Notes: generated by a model from the sequence alone, not told the origin. A DNA stretch of 64,000 nucleotides from Mucilaginibacter cryoferens (GCF_014205845.1 NZ_JACHCR010000014.1:101086-165085); one strand, 5' to 3'. Positions 51,748 to 61,278 are shown, counted from the first letter of the stretch. Made by a program: numbers and translations.

Positions 51748-52488
51748 ATGTTTGGGCTTTTTAAAAGTAAAAAAGAGAAAAAAGAGATCAGCTTCAACTA
51801 TGAGTCGATCATGGTTGATATGCATTCGCATGTTTTACCAGGGATTGATGATGGCGCGAAAACACCTGCCGATTCGGTTATCCTGATTCGTAAAATGATG
51901 GATCTGGGGATAAAAAAAATTATTGCCACCCCACACGTAATGATCGATTTTTACCGTAACACGCCCGAAACAATTGCTGCGTCGCTGGAGTTATTAAAAG
52001 CCGAGTTGATAAAAGAAAATATCGATATCCCCGTTGAAACAGCTGCCGAGCACTATTTTGATGAAACCTTTGAAACCCGCGTTAGGGAGGGAAATCTGAT
52101 GACCATGGGCGATAATTATGTGTTGTTTGAATTTTCGTTCATCAACCAACCTCCCAATGTTATCCCCGTTTTGCAAAAAATGAATGACATGGGCTATAAG
52201 CCTATTTTGGCCCACCCCGAAAGATATCCATATATGGATCTGGAGCAATACAAAAATATACAGGGCTGGGGCTGTAGTTTACAACTAAATACCATCTCGC
52301 TTACCGGTTACTACGGGCGCGATGTAAAAAGGATGGCCGAGATGTTGGTTGATAACCAAATGATAGATTTTATATCAAGCGACATGCACCACGAGAAACA
52401 CGCCATGGCCCTAAAAGATGCCCTGCGCACTACCTACATCGAAAAACTATTGTTCGATACCCCGTTGAAAAATAAGCTTCTTTTTTAG
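51748..52488 (+). CDS. CpsB/YwqE-like PHP tyrosine-protein phosphatase
   Basis: A 246-residue PHP-domain phosphatase. Metal-binding blocks: VDMHSHVLPGIDDGAK (His26, His28), IIATPHVMIDFY, AAEHYFDE, LAHPERYPYMD and SSDMHHEKHAMAL. In Gram-positives such enzymes dephosphorylate the tyrosine kinase that controls polysaccharide export. A kinase partner (Wzc-like) is not in the window, but the position after four sugar-nucleotide genes fits a regulator of polysaccharide assembly. Confidence 0.88.
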   Translation: MFGLFKSKKEKKEISFNYESIMVDMHSHVLPGIDDGAKTPADSVILIRKMMDLGIKKIIATPHVMIDFYRNTPETIAASLELLKAELIKENIDIPVETAAEHYFDETFETRVREGNLMTMGDNYVLFEFSFINQPPNVIPVLQKMNDMGYKPILAHPERYPYMDLEQYKNIQGWGCSLQLNTISLTGYYGRDVKRMAEMLVDNQMIDFISSDMHHEKHAMALKDALRTTYIEKLLFDTPLKNKLLF

Positions 52489-52801
52489 GATTTAGGGAGC
52501 AAAGGTTTTTAGATTAAAGACTATCAGGTTTTTTGAACCAAAGAGTATAAGATAAAAAGACACCCACAGCGGTGTCTTTTTTATTTTCCAGGTTTTTCAA
52601 GCCATCATCTATGTTTTCATCCTTTGTCCCCAAATTTTTGCTCCGTTGTCCAAAAATCCTTCATCCAAAAATCTTTCCTCTCCCCTTGCTATTTTCAAAC
52701 ATAATATATACTATTGTGTAATATTGACACAAAGCTATTATTTGCTGTTAATAAACCAGTTATAATCAATTATTACGCACATTCTTTTTTAACCCTTAAT
52801 C
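52489..52801. other. 313-base intergenic region
   Basis: It holds seven/eight-base periodic DNA on both sides of the terminator (52493-52553 with units starting AGG/AGA; 52625-52682 with units starting TCC), which are rough complements. Upstream of the GH3 gene I see AT-rich DNA without a convincing promoter. Confidence 0.6.
52555..52586 (+). terminator. Intrinsic terminator after the sugar operon
   Basis: AAAAGACACC (52555-52564) pairs with GGTGTCTTTT (52571-52580), loop CACAGC, followed by TTATTTT. Confidence 0.93.
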
Positions 52802-55186
52802 ATGGAAATAAGCTACAGATCTGGTGTTGCTATTGTAATTATGTGGGCTGCCGGCAGTTTTAACTCAACGGTACAGGCTCAAACCCAAAAACAGCCGCTA
52901 CAATTGCGCGCAAACAATGTTAAGCAGATTGTTGCTGCCATGACATTGGAAGAAAAATCAAAACTGGTTGTTGGTATGGGCTTTAAAATGCCCGGTGTAC
53001 CGCCGCCTGTTAAAGGTAAAAAGCCAGAGGCAATAGATATTGGTGGCTTTAAACTCCCCCCATCAGATCCGGATGCTTACAATATTCCGGAGAAAGTTCC
53101 GGGTGCTGCCGGGCGTACGCATGGTATTCCACGTTTAGGTATTCCATCTATGACGGTGTCTGATGGTCCGGCCGGCTTACGTATCGAGCCTACCCGTAAT
53201 GGCGATAAATCTAAAACGTATTATGCCACTGCTTTCCCGGTAGCCACCTTGCTGGCCAGCAGCTGGGATACCGAACTGGTGAATAAAGTTGGCGTAGCCT
53301 TTGGTAACGAAGTGCGCGAATACGGCGTAGATATTTTACTAGCCCCCGGTATGAATATTCATCGTAACCCGCTTGGCGGCCGCAATTTTGAATATTATTC
53401 TGAAGACCCGCTGGTGGCCGGTAACATGACGGCGGCTATCGTTCGCGGTGTGCAATCAAACGGCGTAGGTACCTCTATCAAACACTACGCGGCCAATAAC
53501 CAGGAAACCAACCGCAACTCCATCAACACCATTGTGAGCGAAAGGGCTATGCGCGAGCTGTACCTCCGTGGCTTTGAAATAGCCGTTAAAAAATCACAAC
53601 CTTGGACAGTGATGTCATCATACAATAAAATAAATGGCACCTATACCTCCGAAAGGCACGATTTACTAACCACCGTTTTAAAAGACGAATGGGGCTTTAA
53701 AGGTTTTGTTATGACCGATTGGTTTGGTGGTAACGATGCCGTAGCGCAAATGAAAGCGGGAAATGACCTTATTATGCCAGGCAGCCCCAATAAATCCGAA
53801 GAAATTGTTGCTGCTGTAAAAAACGGAAAGCTGGATATTAAACAATTAAACGCCAATGTAGAGCGGATGCTGAACGTGATTGTTAAATCACCATCGTTCA
53901 CCAAATATAAATATTCTGATGCTCCCGATCTGCAAGCGCATGCCAGGGTATCGCGCGAGGCTGCGGCGCAAGGTATGGTGTTGCTGAAAAACGACGACCA
54001 TTCGTTACCATTTGCGTCTGCCAAAAGGGTTGCCGTATTTGGCAATACCAGTTATGATATTATTGCAGGTGGTACAGGTAGCGGCGATGTTAACAAAGCT
54101 TACACTATATCATTAATGCAGGGCTTAACCAATGCCGGCTTTAAAGTACAGGAAACCTTATCAAAAAATTACGCCGCCTACCTGGCAGATATGAAGTTGA
54201 AACAGCCGAAGCCTAAAAACTTTTTCGATCACCCTGCCCCTATTCCAGAAATGGATGTGAACAGCATTGTGGCCGATGAAGCCAACGGTGCCGATGAAGC
54301 GTTGATAACGATAGGGCGTAACGCCGGTGAAGGCGCAGATAGAAAGCTGGAAGGCGATTATTACTTAAATGATGCCGAAAAAGGTTTGATAAGGGGCGTT
54401 GCCGCTGCTTTCCATGCAAAAGGTAAAAAAGTAATTGTAGTATTAAATATTGGCGGCGTTATTGAAGTTGCCAGCTGGCGCCATGAAGTAGACGGTATTT
54501 TGTTGGCATGGCAGCCGGGCCTTGAGGCCGGTAACGCTATTGCCGATGTATTGAGCGGTATGGTTAACCCATCGGGCAAATTGGCTACTACTTTTCCTGT
54601 AGATTATAAAGATGTACCATCGGCCAACAATTTCCCAGGCACACCTATGCCTAAACCAGAATCTGTTACTTACGAAGAAGGTATTTATGTTGGCTACCGT
54701 TACTACGATGCTGCCAATATTAAACCGGCCTATGAGTTTGGCTATGGTTTATCATACACCAATTTCAAATTCAGCGATCTTAAGCTAAGTGCTCCAAGCT
54801 TTATGCATAGCATTACCGCTACCGTAACGGTTAAAAATACGGGCGATGTTGCTGGTAAAGAAGTAGTGCAGTTATACCTGAGTGCTCCTAAAAAAGACCT
54901 GGATAAGCCCGAGCAGGAGTTAAAAGCATTTGCCAAAACCCGTTTGCTGGCAGCAGGTGAATCGCAAACATTGAGCTTTACCATTAAGGCTGCAGATTTG
55001 GCCTCTTTTTATACCAACAGGCAGGCCTGGATTGCCGATGCCGGTAAATACGAAGTAAGGCTTGGTTCGTCATCAAGGCAGATAGAAGAAAAAGCTTCTT
55101 TTAAACTGGCCAAGGATATCACCGTTGAAAAAGTAAACAAGGTGTTAACACCTCAGGTTACTATCAATGAAATGAAATTGAAATAA
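52802..55186 (+). CDS. Glycoside hydrolase family 3, beta-glucosidase type
   Basis: A 794-residue secreted enzyme (signal to about residue 26). GH3 N-terminal barrel with TVSDGPAGLRIEPTR, LAPGMNIHRNPLGGRNFEYY, SIKHYAANNQETNRNS and nucleophile Asp306 in GFVMTDWFGGNDAVAQMK; GH3 C-terminal domain (about 390-640, VLLKNDDHSLPF); FN3-like domain at the end (about 690-760). Complete length. It could release glucose from beta-glucan oligomers, and in other Bacteroidota a GH3 of this kind acts with GH144, but the two are 40 kb apart here. Confidence 0.93.
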   Translation: MEISYRSGVAIVIMWAAGSFNSTVQAQTQKQPLQLRANNVKQIVAAMTLEEKSKLVVGMGFKMPGVPPPVKGKKPEAIDIGGFKLPPSDPDAYNIPEKVPGAAGRTHGIPRLGIPSMTVSDGPAGLRIEPTRNGDKSKTYYATAFPVATLLASSWDTELVNKVGVAFGNEVREYGVDILLAPGMNIHRNPLGGRNFEYYSEDPLVAGNMTAAIVRGVQSNGVGTSIKHYAANNQETNRNSINTIVSERAMRELYLRGFEIAVKKSQPWTVMSSYNKINGTYTSERHDLLTTVLKDEWGFKGFVMTDWFGGNDAVAQMKAGNDLIMPGSPNKSEEIVAAVKNGKLDIKQLNANVERMLNVIVKSPSFTKYKYSDAPDLQAHARVSREAAAQGMVLLKNDDHSLPFASAKRVAVFGNTSYDIIAGGTGSGDVNKAYTISLMQGLTNAGFKVQETLSKNYAAYLADMKLKQPKPKNFFDHPAPIPEMDVNSIVADEANGADEALITIGRNAGEGADRKLEGDYYLNDAEKGLIRGVAAAFHAKGKKVIVVLNIGGVIEVASWRHEVDGILLAWQPGLEAGNAIADVLSGMVNPSGKLATTFPVDYKDVPSANNFPGTPMPKPESVTYEEGIYVGYRYYDAANIKPAYEFGYGLSYTNFKFSDLKLSAPSFMHSITATVTVKNTGDVAGKEVVQLYLSAPKKDLDKPEQELKAFAKTRLLAAGESQTLSFTIKAADLASFYTNRQAWIADAGKYEVRLGSSSRQIEEKASFKLAKDITVEKVNKVLTPQVTINEMKLK

Positions 55187-55194
55187 CGGGGCGA

Positions 55195-55366
55195 TGAAGA
55201 CTCACCCGACATTGCTGCGCTCGTCACCCTCTCTTCACCTGTGGTGGAAAGAGGGGTTTTGAACAGATAATATTGATGAAGGAGTTATAAAACACTTTCA
55301 AGCCCCTCTTTCCGGCGAAGCCGAAGAGAGGGTGGCTGGCGTAGCCTCGCCGGGTGAGTCTTCGCC
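55195..55366. repeat. Long imperfect inverted repeat between the GH3 genes
   Basis: Left arm 55195-55262 and right arm 55299-55366 are about 68 bases each and align over almost their full length (shared words GACTCACCCG, CACCCTCTCTTC, GGAAAGAGGGG). The 36-base centre would form the loop. It resembles a dispersed mobile palindrome, not a terminator. Confidence 0.85.
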
Positions 55367-55531
55367 AGCGTTCAAAGCCAACGCAGGTGTAAAACGAAAA
55401 ACGTCATTGAAAAAGAATAACGATCTTAATACACATAATAACTATCTAAACTATGCCATTGCAACCTTGTGTTGCAATGGCTTTTATAGGTACAAGGCAA
55501 TTATAAATACTAACCAACCAATACAATCTTC

Positions 55532-57862
55532 ATGGCTAATCAATTAAAATTTATCGCGTTGCTATCGCTGCTGCCCGCAACTGCTGCTATGGCCCAAACC
55601 AAATGGACCGAAAAAAAATCGGGTGACGTTGTTTTTGTTACCAATACAGGTGGGCAGCAACTAGGCTATGCTACTGCATCAGGCGTTAAAATATTAACTG
55701 TGGATGGTCTGGCTTTTAAAGACCTTAATAAAAACGGCAAACTTGATAAATATGAAGACTGGCGACTGCCGGTTGATGTGCGGGCAAAAGACCTGGCATC
55801 TAAAATGAGCGTGGAGCAAATTGCAGGTTTAATGCTGTACAGCAAGCACCAGCCAATTCCCGCCGCGCCTGCCGGTCCGTTTAAAGGTACCTATGGTGGT
55901 AAGGTGTTTGCAGAAAGCGGCGCAAAACCTTATGATCTTACCGATCAACAAAAAGAGTTTTTAGCCAAAGATAACGTGCGGCACGTACTTATTACATCGG
56001 TACAAAGCCCCGAAATTGCGGCGCAGTGGAACAATAATGCACAGGCTTTTGTAGAAGGGCTGGGTTTAGGCATCCCCAATAATAACAGCTCCGACCCAAG
56101 GCATGGTACCCTGGCTACTGCCGAGTTTAATGCCGGCGCGGGTGGTGCCATATCTATGTGGCCCGGTTCGCTGGGTTTCGCAGCAACGTTTGATCCTGCT
56201 GTGGTAGAAAAATTTGGGCATATAGCAGCTTTAGAATATCGTGCTTTGGGCATTGCTACGGCATTATCGCCCCAGGTTGATATCGCTACCGACCCACGAT
56301 GGTGGCGGGTAAGCGGTACTTTTGGCGAAGACCCACAACTATCGGCCGATATGGCGCGGGGGTATATAAATGGTTTTCAGACTTCGGTGGGCGATAAAGA
56401 GATTAATGGCGGCTGGGGTTTTGGCAGTGTAAATGCCATGGTAAAACACTGGCCCGGTGGTGGCGCCGGCGAGGGCGGCAGAGATGCGCATTATGGTTAC
56501 GGTAAATATGCCGTTTACCCCGGTAATAACTTTAAGCAACATTTGATCCCGTTTACCGAGGGGGCATTTAAATTGAACGGCAAAACAGGCATGGCCGCTT
56601 CGGTAATGCCTTATTATACAATCTCGTTTAAGCAGGATACCAAAAACAAAGAGAACGTTGCCAATAACTATAACGCTTATATCATTAATGATCTGCTGCG
56701 CAAGAAATATAAGTTTGACGGCGTGGTTTGTACCGATTGGCTGGTTACTGCCGATGAAACCGCGGTCGACGTATTTCTTTCGGGCAAATCATGGGGTGTT
56801 GAAGGATTGTCGGTAGCACAACGTCATTATAAAATACTAATGGCAGGTGTAGATCAATTTGGAGGTAACAACGAAGTTGCTCCGGTGGTAGCTGCTTACC
56901 AGATGGGCGTAAAGGAGCACGGCGAAACATTTATGCGTGCAAGATTTGAGCAATCGGCAGTAAGGTTATTGCGTAATATTTTCAGAACAGGCTTGTTTGA
57001 GAATCCATATTTAGATGCCGGGGCCACCAAAACACTTGTAGGTAATCCCGAATTTATGAATGCCGGTTACGAAGCGCAGCTAAAATCAATAGTGATGTTG
57101 AAAAATAAGGGTAACGTTTTGCCGCTGCAAACGGGCAAAACTGTTTATGTACCTAAACAATTTACACCGGCTGGTCGTAATTTTCTGGGGATGGAAACTC
57201 CCGAGAAACTGGAATACCCTGTAAATATGGAAACGGTGAAGAAATATTTTAAGGTGACCGAAAACCCTGATGAGGCCGATTACGCTTTGGTATTTATAAA
57301 CAGCCCCAACAGCGGCGGCGGTTACAACAGCCAGGATGTTAAAAGCGGCGGAACCGGTTATGTACCTATCAGTTTGCAATACGGGCAGTATACCGCTACC
57401 GATGCCCGTGCAACCAGTATTGCCGGTGGCGATCCGTTGGAGAAATTTACCAACCGCACTTACAAAGGCAAATCATCAATTGCTATAAATATTACCGACC
57501 TTGGAATGGTGAACGATACTTATGCCAAAATGAAGGGCAAGCCGGTTATTGTTTCGGTAAATATGGCTAACCCAATGGTATTTGCCGAGTTTGAAAAAAA
57601 TGCAGATGCCATTGTAGTTGATTTTGGTGTACAAGGGCAGGCAACATTAGATATACTGACAGGTAAAAACGAACCATCGGCGTTACTGCCATTGCAAATG
57701 CCTATTGATATGAAAACAGTAGAGCAACAATTTGAAGATGTGCCCCACGATATGAAATGCTATACGGATGATCAGGGCCATGTATATGATTTTGGTTACG
57801 GCTTAAACTGGAAAGGCGTTATTAATGATGCCCGTACAGCTAAGTATAAAGTAAAACCGTAA
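55532..57862 (+). CDS. Glycoside hydrolase family 3 enzyme with EF-hand-like loop
   Basis: A 776-residue secreted GH3 (signal to about residue 21). Residues 60-80 carry a calcium-loop-like DLNKNGKLDKYEDW. The barrel has NNSSDPRHGTLATAEFN, SPQVDIATDPRWWRV, MVKHWPGGGAGEGGRDAH and the nucleophile Asp402 in GVVCTDWLVTADE. The C-terminal domain reads VMLKNKGNVLPL. It belongs to a different GH3 branch than the previous gene, so they are neighbours, not recent duplicates. Substrate unknown. Confidence 0.9.
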   Translation: MANQLKFIALLSLLPATAAMAQTKWTEKKSGDVVFVTNTGGQQLGYATASGVKILTVDGLAFKDLNKNGKLDKYEDWRLPVDVRAKDLASKMSVEQIAGLMLYSKHQPIPAAPAGPFKGTYGGKVFAESGAKPYDLTDQQKEFLAKDNVRHVLITSVQSPEIAAQWNNNAQAFVEGLGLGIPNNNSSDPRHGTLATAEFNAGAGGAISMWPGSLGFAATFDPAVVEKFGHIAALEYRALGIATALSPQVDIATDPRWWRVSGTFGEDPQLSADMARGYINGFQTSVGDKEINGGWGFGSVNAMVKHWPGGGAGEGGRDAHYGYGKYAVYPGNNFKQHLIPFTEGAFKLNGKTGMAASVMPYYTISFKQDTKNKENVANNYNAYIINDLLRKKYKFDGVVCTDWLVTADETAVDVFLSGKSWGVEGLSVAQRHYKILMAGVDQFGGNNEVAPVVAAYQMGVKEHGETFMRARFEQSAVRLLRNIFRTGLFENPYLDAGATKTLVGNPEFMNAGYEAQLKSIVMLKNKGNVLPLQTGKTVYVPKQFTPAGRNFLGMETPEKLEYPVNMETVKKYFKVTENPDEADYALVFINSPNSGGGYNSQDVKSGGTGYVPISLQYGQYTATDARATSIAGGDPLEKFTNRTYKGKSSIAINITDLGMVNDTYAKMKGKPVIVSVNMANPMVFAEFEKNADAIVVDFGVQGQATLDILTGKNEPSALLPLQMPIDMKTVEQQFEDVPHDMKCYTDDQGHVYDFGYGLNWKGVINDARTAKYKVKP

Positions 57863-57897
57863 TTTCAATTTTTAAATGACGACGATCTTTCGAGATT

Positions 57898-58124
57898 GGT
57901 CATTCTGAGTTGTAAAACCCAGGGACTCTGAAAGTGGAATGACATCCCCTCAAAAGCTTGTCATGCTGAGGTACGAAGCATCTATTCGCAGACTGTACAG
58001 GGCGAATACGCATGGTGGAGAATAGATTCTTCACTACGTTCAGAATGACAAAAGGGTAGTTTTTTAACATGTTATGGGTAGGTACGAAGCATCTATTCGC
58101 AGACTTTACGGGGCGAAGAAGCAT
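57898..58124. repeat. Cluster of dispersed repeats with a 44-base direct duplication
   Basis: A 44-base unit starting GGTACGAAGCATCTATTCGC occurs at 57970-58013 and 58081-58124 with four differences. Around it GTCATGCTGAG (57960-57970) and the complementary CAGAATGACA (58041-58050) form an imperfect inverted repeat. No ORF. Confidence 0.85.
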
Positions 58125-58168
58125 AGGAACGACAATCTGGCTCAGACTTACGAAGTAATTAAAATTAT

Positions 58169-59713
58169 ATGAAAATTAAAGTTTTATTGTTTTTATCGAT
58201 ATTGATAAAAAGCTCTGTAGTGTTTGCGCAGAACGGCAATTTAGCTGTAGTAGCAACCGCGGCAGGCAAGGTGTCCGGCAATGTAAGTGCCGATGGTACA
58301 GTTCATATATTTAAAGGTATCCCCTTTGCTGCACCACCTGTTGGCAACCTGCGCTGGAAAGCCCCCCAGCCAGTAACGCCATGGGAGGGAGTTAAAGCAT
58401 GTACCACATTTTCGGCCAGCCCGGTGCAGGCAAAGCCCGATGAGTTTGGTGTTTATACGCGGGAGTTTTTGATTCCCTATCAGCCCATCAGCGAAGATTG
58501 TTTGTACCTTAACGTTTGGACAAATGCCACATCATCCGCAGAGAAAAAACCGGTGCTGGTTTATATTTATGGTGGCGGCTTTGGGTCTGGCGGTGCTGCC
58601 TGCCCTATTTATGATGGTGAGGCTACTGCCAAACAAGGCGTTGTATTTGTGGTTATCAACTATCGTGTTGGCATCTTCGGTTTTTTTGCCCACCCCGAAT
58701 TGAGTAAAGAATCGGGCCATAACGCGTCTGGTAATTATGGTTTGATGGATCAGTTGGCCGCACTTAAATGGGTAAAACAAAATATCCAAAATTTTGGCGG
58801 CGATCCTGGCAACGTTACCATCGCCGGGCAATCGGCCGGTTCTATGAGTGTGAACTGCCTGGTGGCATCCCCATTAGGGAAAGGTCTGTTTCAAAAAGCT
58901 ATTGCCGAGAGCGGGGCAAGTTTTATCAATGGAGAGTACGGCTATAAAACATTGGCAGAGGCCGAGCAGACCGGTGTAAAATTGGCAAAAGAGCTTAATG
59001 TAAATTCTATTGCCGCACTGCGTAATATTCCAGCTGCCGATCTGCTTAACAAATGGCAGCCACGGCCAATTATCGACGGCTACGTATTACCGGAAAGTAT
59101 TGCTCAGATCTTCGCCGAAAACAAAGAAAACAATGTGCCGCTGCTAACCGGCTGGAACGAAGACGATGCATTTATAGGGAAACTCAAAAATGCTGAAGAT
59201 TATAAAAAGCAGATAGCCGAACAATATGGCGATAAAGCAGCGGCGTTTTTACAGCATTATCCAGGTGGTACGGATTTGGAAGCGGCCAGGTCGCAGATCA
59301 ATATCAGCAGAGACCAAACTTTTGGGATTCAAAATTATACCTGGGCAAATGTACAAAGCGCTAAGCAACGGGCAAAAGTTTACCTTTACCGCTTTGCCCG
59401 CCGGCTTCCGGCAACTGCCGATTTTGTAAAATACGGCGCGTTCCATACCGGCGAGGTGGCCTATGCCTATAATAATCTAAAATTTTTAAATCGCCCCTGG
59501 GAGCCGATCGACTGGAAATTAGCGAATACAATGTCGTCCTATTGGACAAACTTTGCCAAAACCGGCAATCCTAATGGGAAGGGATTACCAACATGGCCGG
59601 CCTATAACACTGGTATTAATAAAATAATGATGCTGGGCGAACAACCAGCTGCGAAATCGTTACCAGATAGAGCCGCGTTAGATTTTATGGTTGAGATAGC
59701 CGGTGGAAAGTAA
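58169..59713 (+). CDS. Secreted type-B carboxylesterase
   Basis: A 514-residue alpha/beta hydrolase of the carboxylesterase type B family. Signal peptide to about 20; FKGIPFAAPPVGNLRWKAPQ; SEDCLYLNVWT; oxyanion hole VYIYGGGFGSGG; nucleophile Ser222 in VTIAGQSAGSMSVNC; His in GAFHTGEVAYAYNN. It hydrolyses carboxylic esters, perhaps acetyl or other acyl groups on plant glycans, given its place after two GH3 genes; that role is inferred from the neighbours. The upstream gap contains dispersed repeats, not a clear promoter. Confidence 0.92.
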   Translation: MKIKVLLFLSILIKSSVVFAQNGNLAVVATAAGKVSGNVSADGTVHIFKGIPFAAPPVGNLRWKAPQPVTPWEGVKACTTFSASPVQAKPDEFGVYTREFLIPYQPISEDCLYLNVWTNATSSAEKKPVLVYIYGGGFGSGGAACPIYDGEATAKQGVVFVVINYRVGIFGFFAHPELSKESGHNASGNYGLMDQLAALKWVKQNIQNFGGDPGNVTIAGQSAGSMSVNCLVASPLGKGLFQKAIAESGASFINGEYGYKTLAEAEQTGVKLAKELNVNSIAALRNIPAADLLNKWQPRPIIDGYVLPESIAQIFAENKENNVPLLTGWNEDDAFIGKLKNAEDYKKQIAEQYGDKAAAFLQHYPGGTDLEAARSQINISRDQTFGIQNYTWANVQSAKQRAKVYLYRFARRLPATADFVKYGAFHTGEVAYAYNNLKFLNRPWEPIDWKLANTMSSYWTNFAKTGNPNGKGLPTWPAYNTGINKIMMLGEQPAAKSLPDRAALDFMVEIAGGK

Positions 59714-59847
59714 GTCCTTAGATTGTGATCAACGATAGCTATTTCAATGAGTTGTAAAATACGAAGATTTTGAAGGGGGAATTACAAGCCGGAAGTCTGG
59801 GATCTACAACTACTTGTTATGGGTAGATAGTTTATAAATATTGTGCT

Positions 59848-60960
59848 TTATTCCTGCTCCGGTTTTTTGGGCAAGTTTCTCATGTTAAATTTCGGTTTGT
59901 AAGCGGGTTTAGCTGCCGGAGTTTCTTCAGTTGACTCGGCGGGCGGAACGGTTGTATCTTCCTTCTCTTCCTGTTTTTCAACAATAACTTCCGTGTTTTC
60001 AACCGGTTTGGGTTTCATCATTGCGGCATTAAACCTTGGCTTAAAAACAGGTTTGGCTACTGGTGCTTCCTCAATTGGTGTAACCGTATCTTCATCAGCG
60101 TCGGCTTTTGCCTCTGTGGGCTCCACTTCTTCAGTAGCTTTCGGTTTCATCATCGCCGCGTTAAAGCGAGGTTTAAATACCGACTTTGCAGCAGGTGCTT
60201 CTGTGGATGGGCTAACCGGCTCTTCTTTAATTTTAGCTGTTGGTTCCACTTCTTCAACAGCTTTGGGTTTCATCATTGCCGCGTTAAAACGAGGTTTAAA
60301 AGCAGGTTTGGTAGATGGCTCATCTGCAGATGGAGCAATTGCCTCGGTTTGTTCTTCTGTTTTTTCAACAGCAGTTTCCTGGTTGTCTGTAGGCTTTGGT
60401 TTTACCATAGCCGGGTTAAAACGTGGTTTAAAGGCAGGCTTGGTTACCGGCGCGGCAGTTTCCTCTGGTGTTGTTTCATGCTTTTCATTAACCAGATCAG
60501 TTGGTTCTGCCTGCTTTGGCTTTACCATTCCAGGATTAAACCTGGGTTTAAAAGCAGGTTTAGCAGCTGTACTTTCGGTATTAGCTATTGTTTCAGCGGC
60601 TTTTGTTTCTTCTGGTTTAACAACATCGGGCTGTGTTTCCTCTAATGGCTTTGGTGCGGCGGCCGCTCTAAATTTGGGTGTAAATCCAATTTTGGGTGAT
60701 GGCGTTCCCGGCTCAATCAAACTTTCGGTGATAGTTTGCTCGGCTAATGGATTAGCAATATGTACACGCTCGGTTTTTACTTCTAACGGAATAGGAAACT
60801 GACGGCGTAGTTTATTGAACCAGTATTTTTTAGAATGATCGAAGCTCTTCTCGCCCATTTGCTCAAAGTGATCTTTAAATTCAGAAAATAACGTTCTCTC
60901 TGCCGCTTGTAAAGCAACCAAGTCAATCCTTTTCTTTTTAAAAAACTCTTCGAAAACCAT
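59848..60960 (-). CDS. Repeat protein with six FKPRFN-type motifs, unknown function
   Basis: A 370-residue cytoplasmic protein I do not recognise. Residues 1-60 are a compact helical domain (MVFEEFFKKKRIDLVALQAA and HSKKYWFNKLRRQFPIPLE). The rest is acidic, low-complexity linker carrying a short basic motif, KPAFKPRFNxxMxKPK, at residues 137, 177, 221, 262 and 306, with a last YKPKFN at 354 and a degenerate FTPKF at 93. Spacing is 40-48 residues. The even beads-on-a-string layout suggests multiple binding sites for one partner. The frame is open 24 codons upstream through a repeat hairpin; I start at 60960. Followed, upstream on its strand, by the DUF2442 gene. Confidence 0.8.
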   Translation of the reverse strand: MVFEEFFKKKRIDLVALQAAERTLFSEFKDHFEQMGEKSFDHSKKYWFNKLRRQFPIPLEVKTERVHIANPLAEQTITESLIEPGTPSPKIGFTPKFRAAAAPKPLEETQPDVVKPEETKAAETIANTESTAAKPAFKPRFNPGMVKPKQAEPTDLVNEKHETTPEETAAPVTKPAFKPRFNPAMVKPKPTDNQETAVEKTEEQTEAIAPSADEPSTKPAFKPRFNAAMMKPKAVEEVEPTAKIKEEPVSPSTEAPAAKSVFKPRFNAAMMKPKATEEVEPTEAKADADEDTVTPIEEAPVAKPVFKPRFNAAMMKPKPVENTEVIVEKQEEKEDTTVPPAESTEETPAAKPAYKPKFNMRNLPKKPEQE

Positions 60961-60963
60961 AGG

Positions 60964-61046
60964 TATTAGATTTGAGATATGAGCCGTTAGATATGAGATG
61001 TGAGATAAAACCAATCCGGTCTCAAATCTCATATCTAACGGCTCAT
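60964..61046. repeat. Seven-base periodic inverted repeat
   Basis: Units such as TTAGATA, TGAGATA, TGAGATG on the left and TCTCATA, TCTAACGG on the right. The halves are complementary and could form a hairpin over the gap between the DUF2442 gene and the FKPRFN gene. Confidence 0.8.
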
Positions 61047-61049
61047 AAA

Positions 61050-61265
61050 CTATAGCTGCACGTCTACATCCAGCTGATTAAAATGGATGCCTTTGTCTGT
61101 CTGTTTCCAGTCCTCGCGCTCCTCGTTGGTAGCGTCCATTATCTTAGGGAACCACTCCAGCGGGAAAGCTTGTTGCTTACCATCTGGCTTTTCAACAAAA
61201 AGCAACCCGTTTGCAAAGGTTACTTTTACTTTCTTTTCTTCCTTACGTGAACTGAATAGTGGCAT
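61050..61265 (-). CDS. DUF2442 domain protein
   Basis: A 71-residue protein with VTFANGLLFVEKPDGKQQAF, PLEWFPKIMDATNEEREDWK and the usual closing GIHFNQLDVDV. DUF2442 proteins often pair with toxin-like or hypothetical genes, but no function is established. It lies 89 bases upstream of the FKPRFN gene on the same strand, separated by the repeat hairpin, and could be its partner. Confidence 0.85.
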   Translation of the reverse strand: MPLFSSRKEEKKVKVTFANGLLFVEKPDGKQQAFPLEWFPKIMDATNEEREDWKQTDKGIHFNQLDVDVQL

Positions 61266-61278
61266 GATGTGTTATCTC

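Noticed and set aside
59993..60802. Long plus-strand ORF opposite the FKPRFN gene (269 codons)
   Set aside because: It is the antisense of a repetitive coding gene; it has no promoter and its Ala/Gly/Ser-rich composition mirrors the repeat codons.
59848..60960. Repeats in the FKPRFN gene as CRISPR or mobile DNA
   Set aside because: The repeats are codon-based, in frame, with divergent linkers; they belong to a coding gene.
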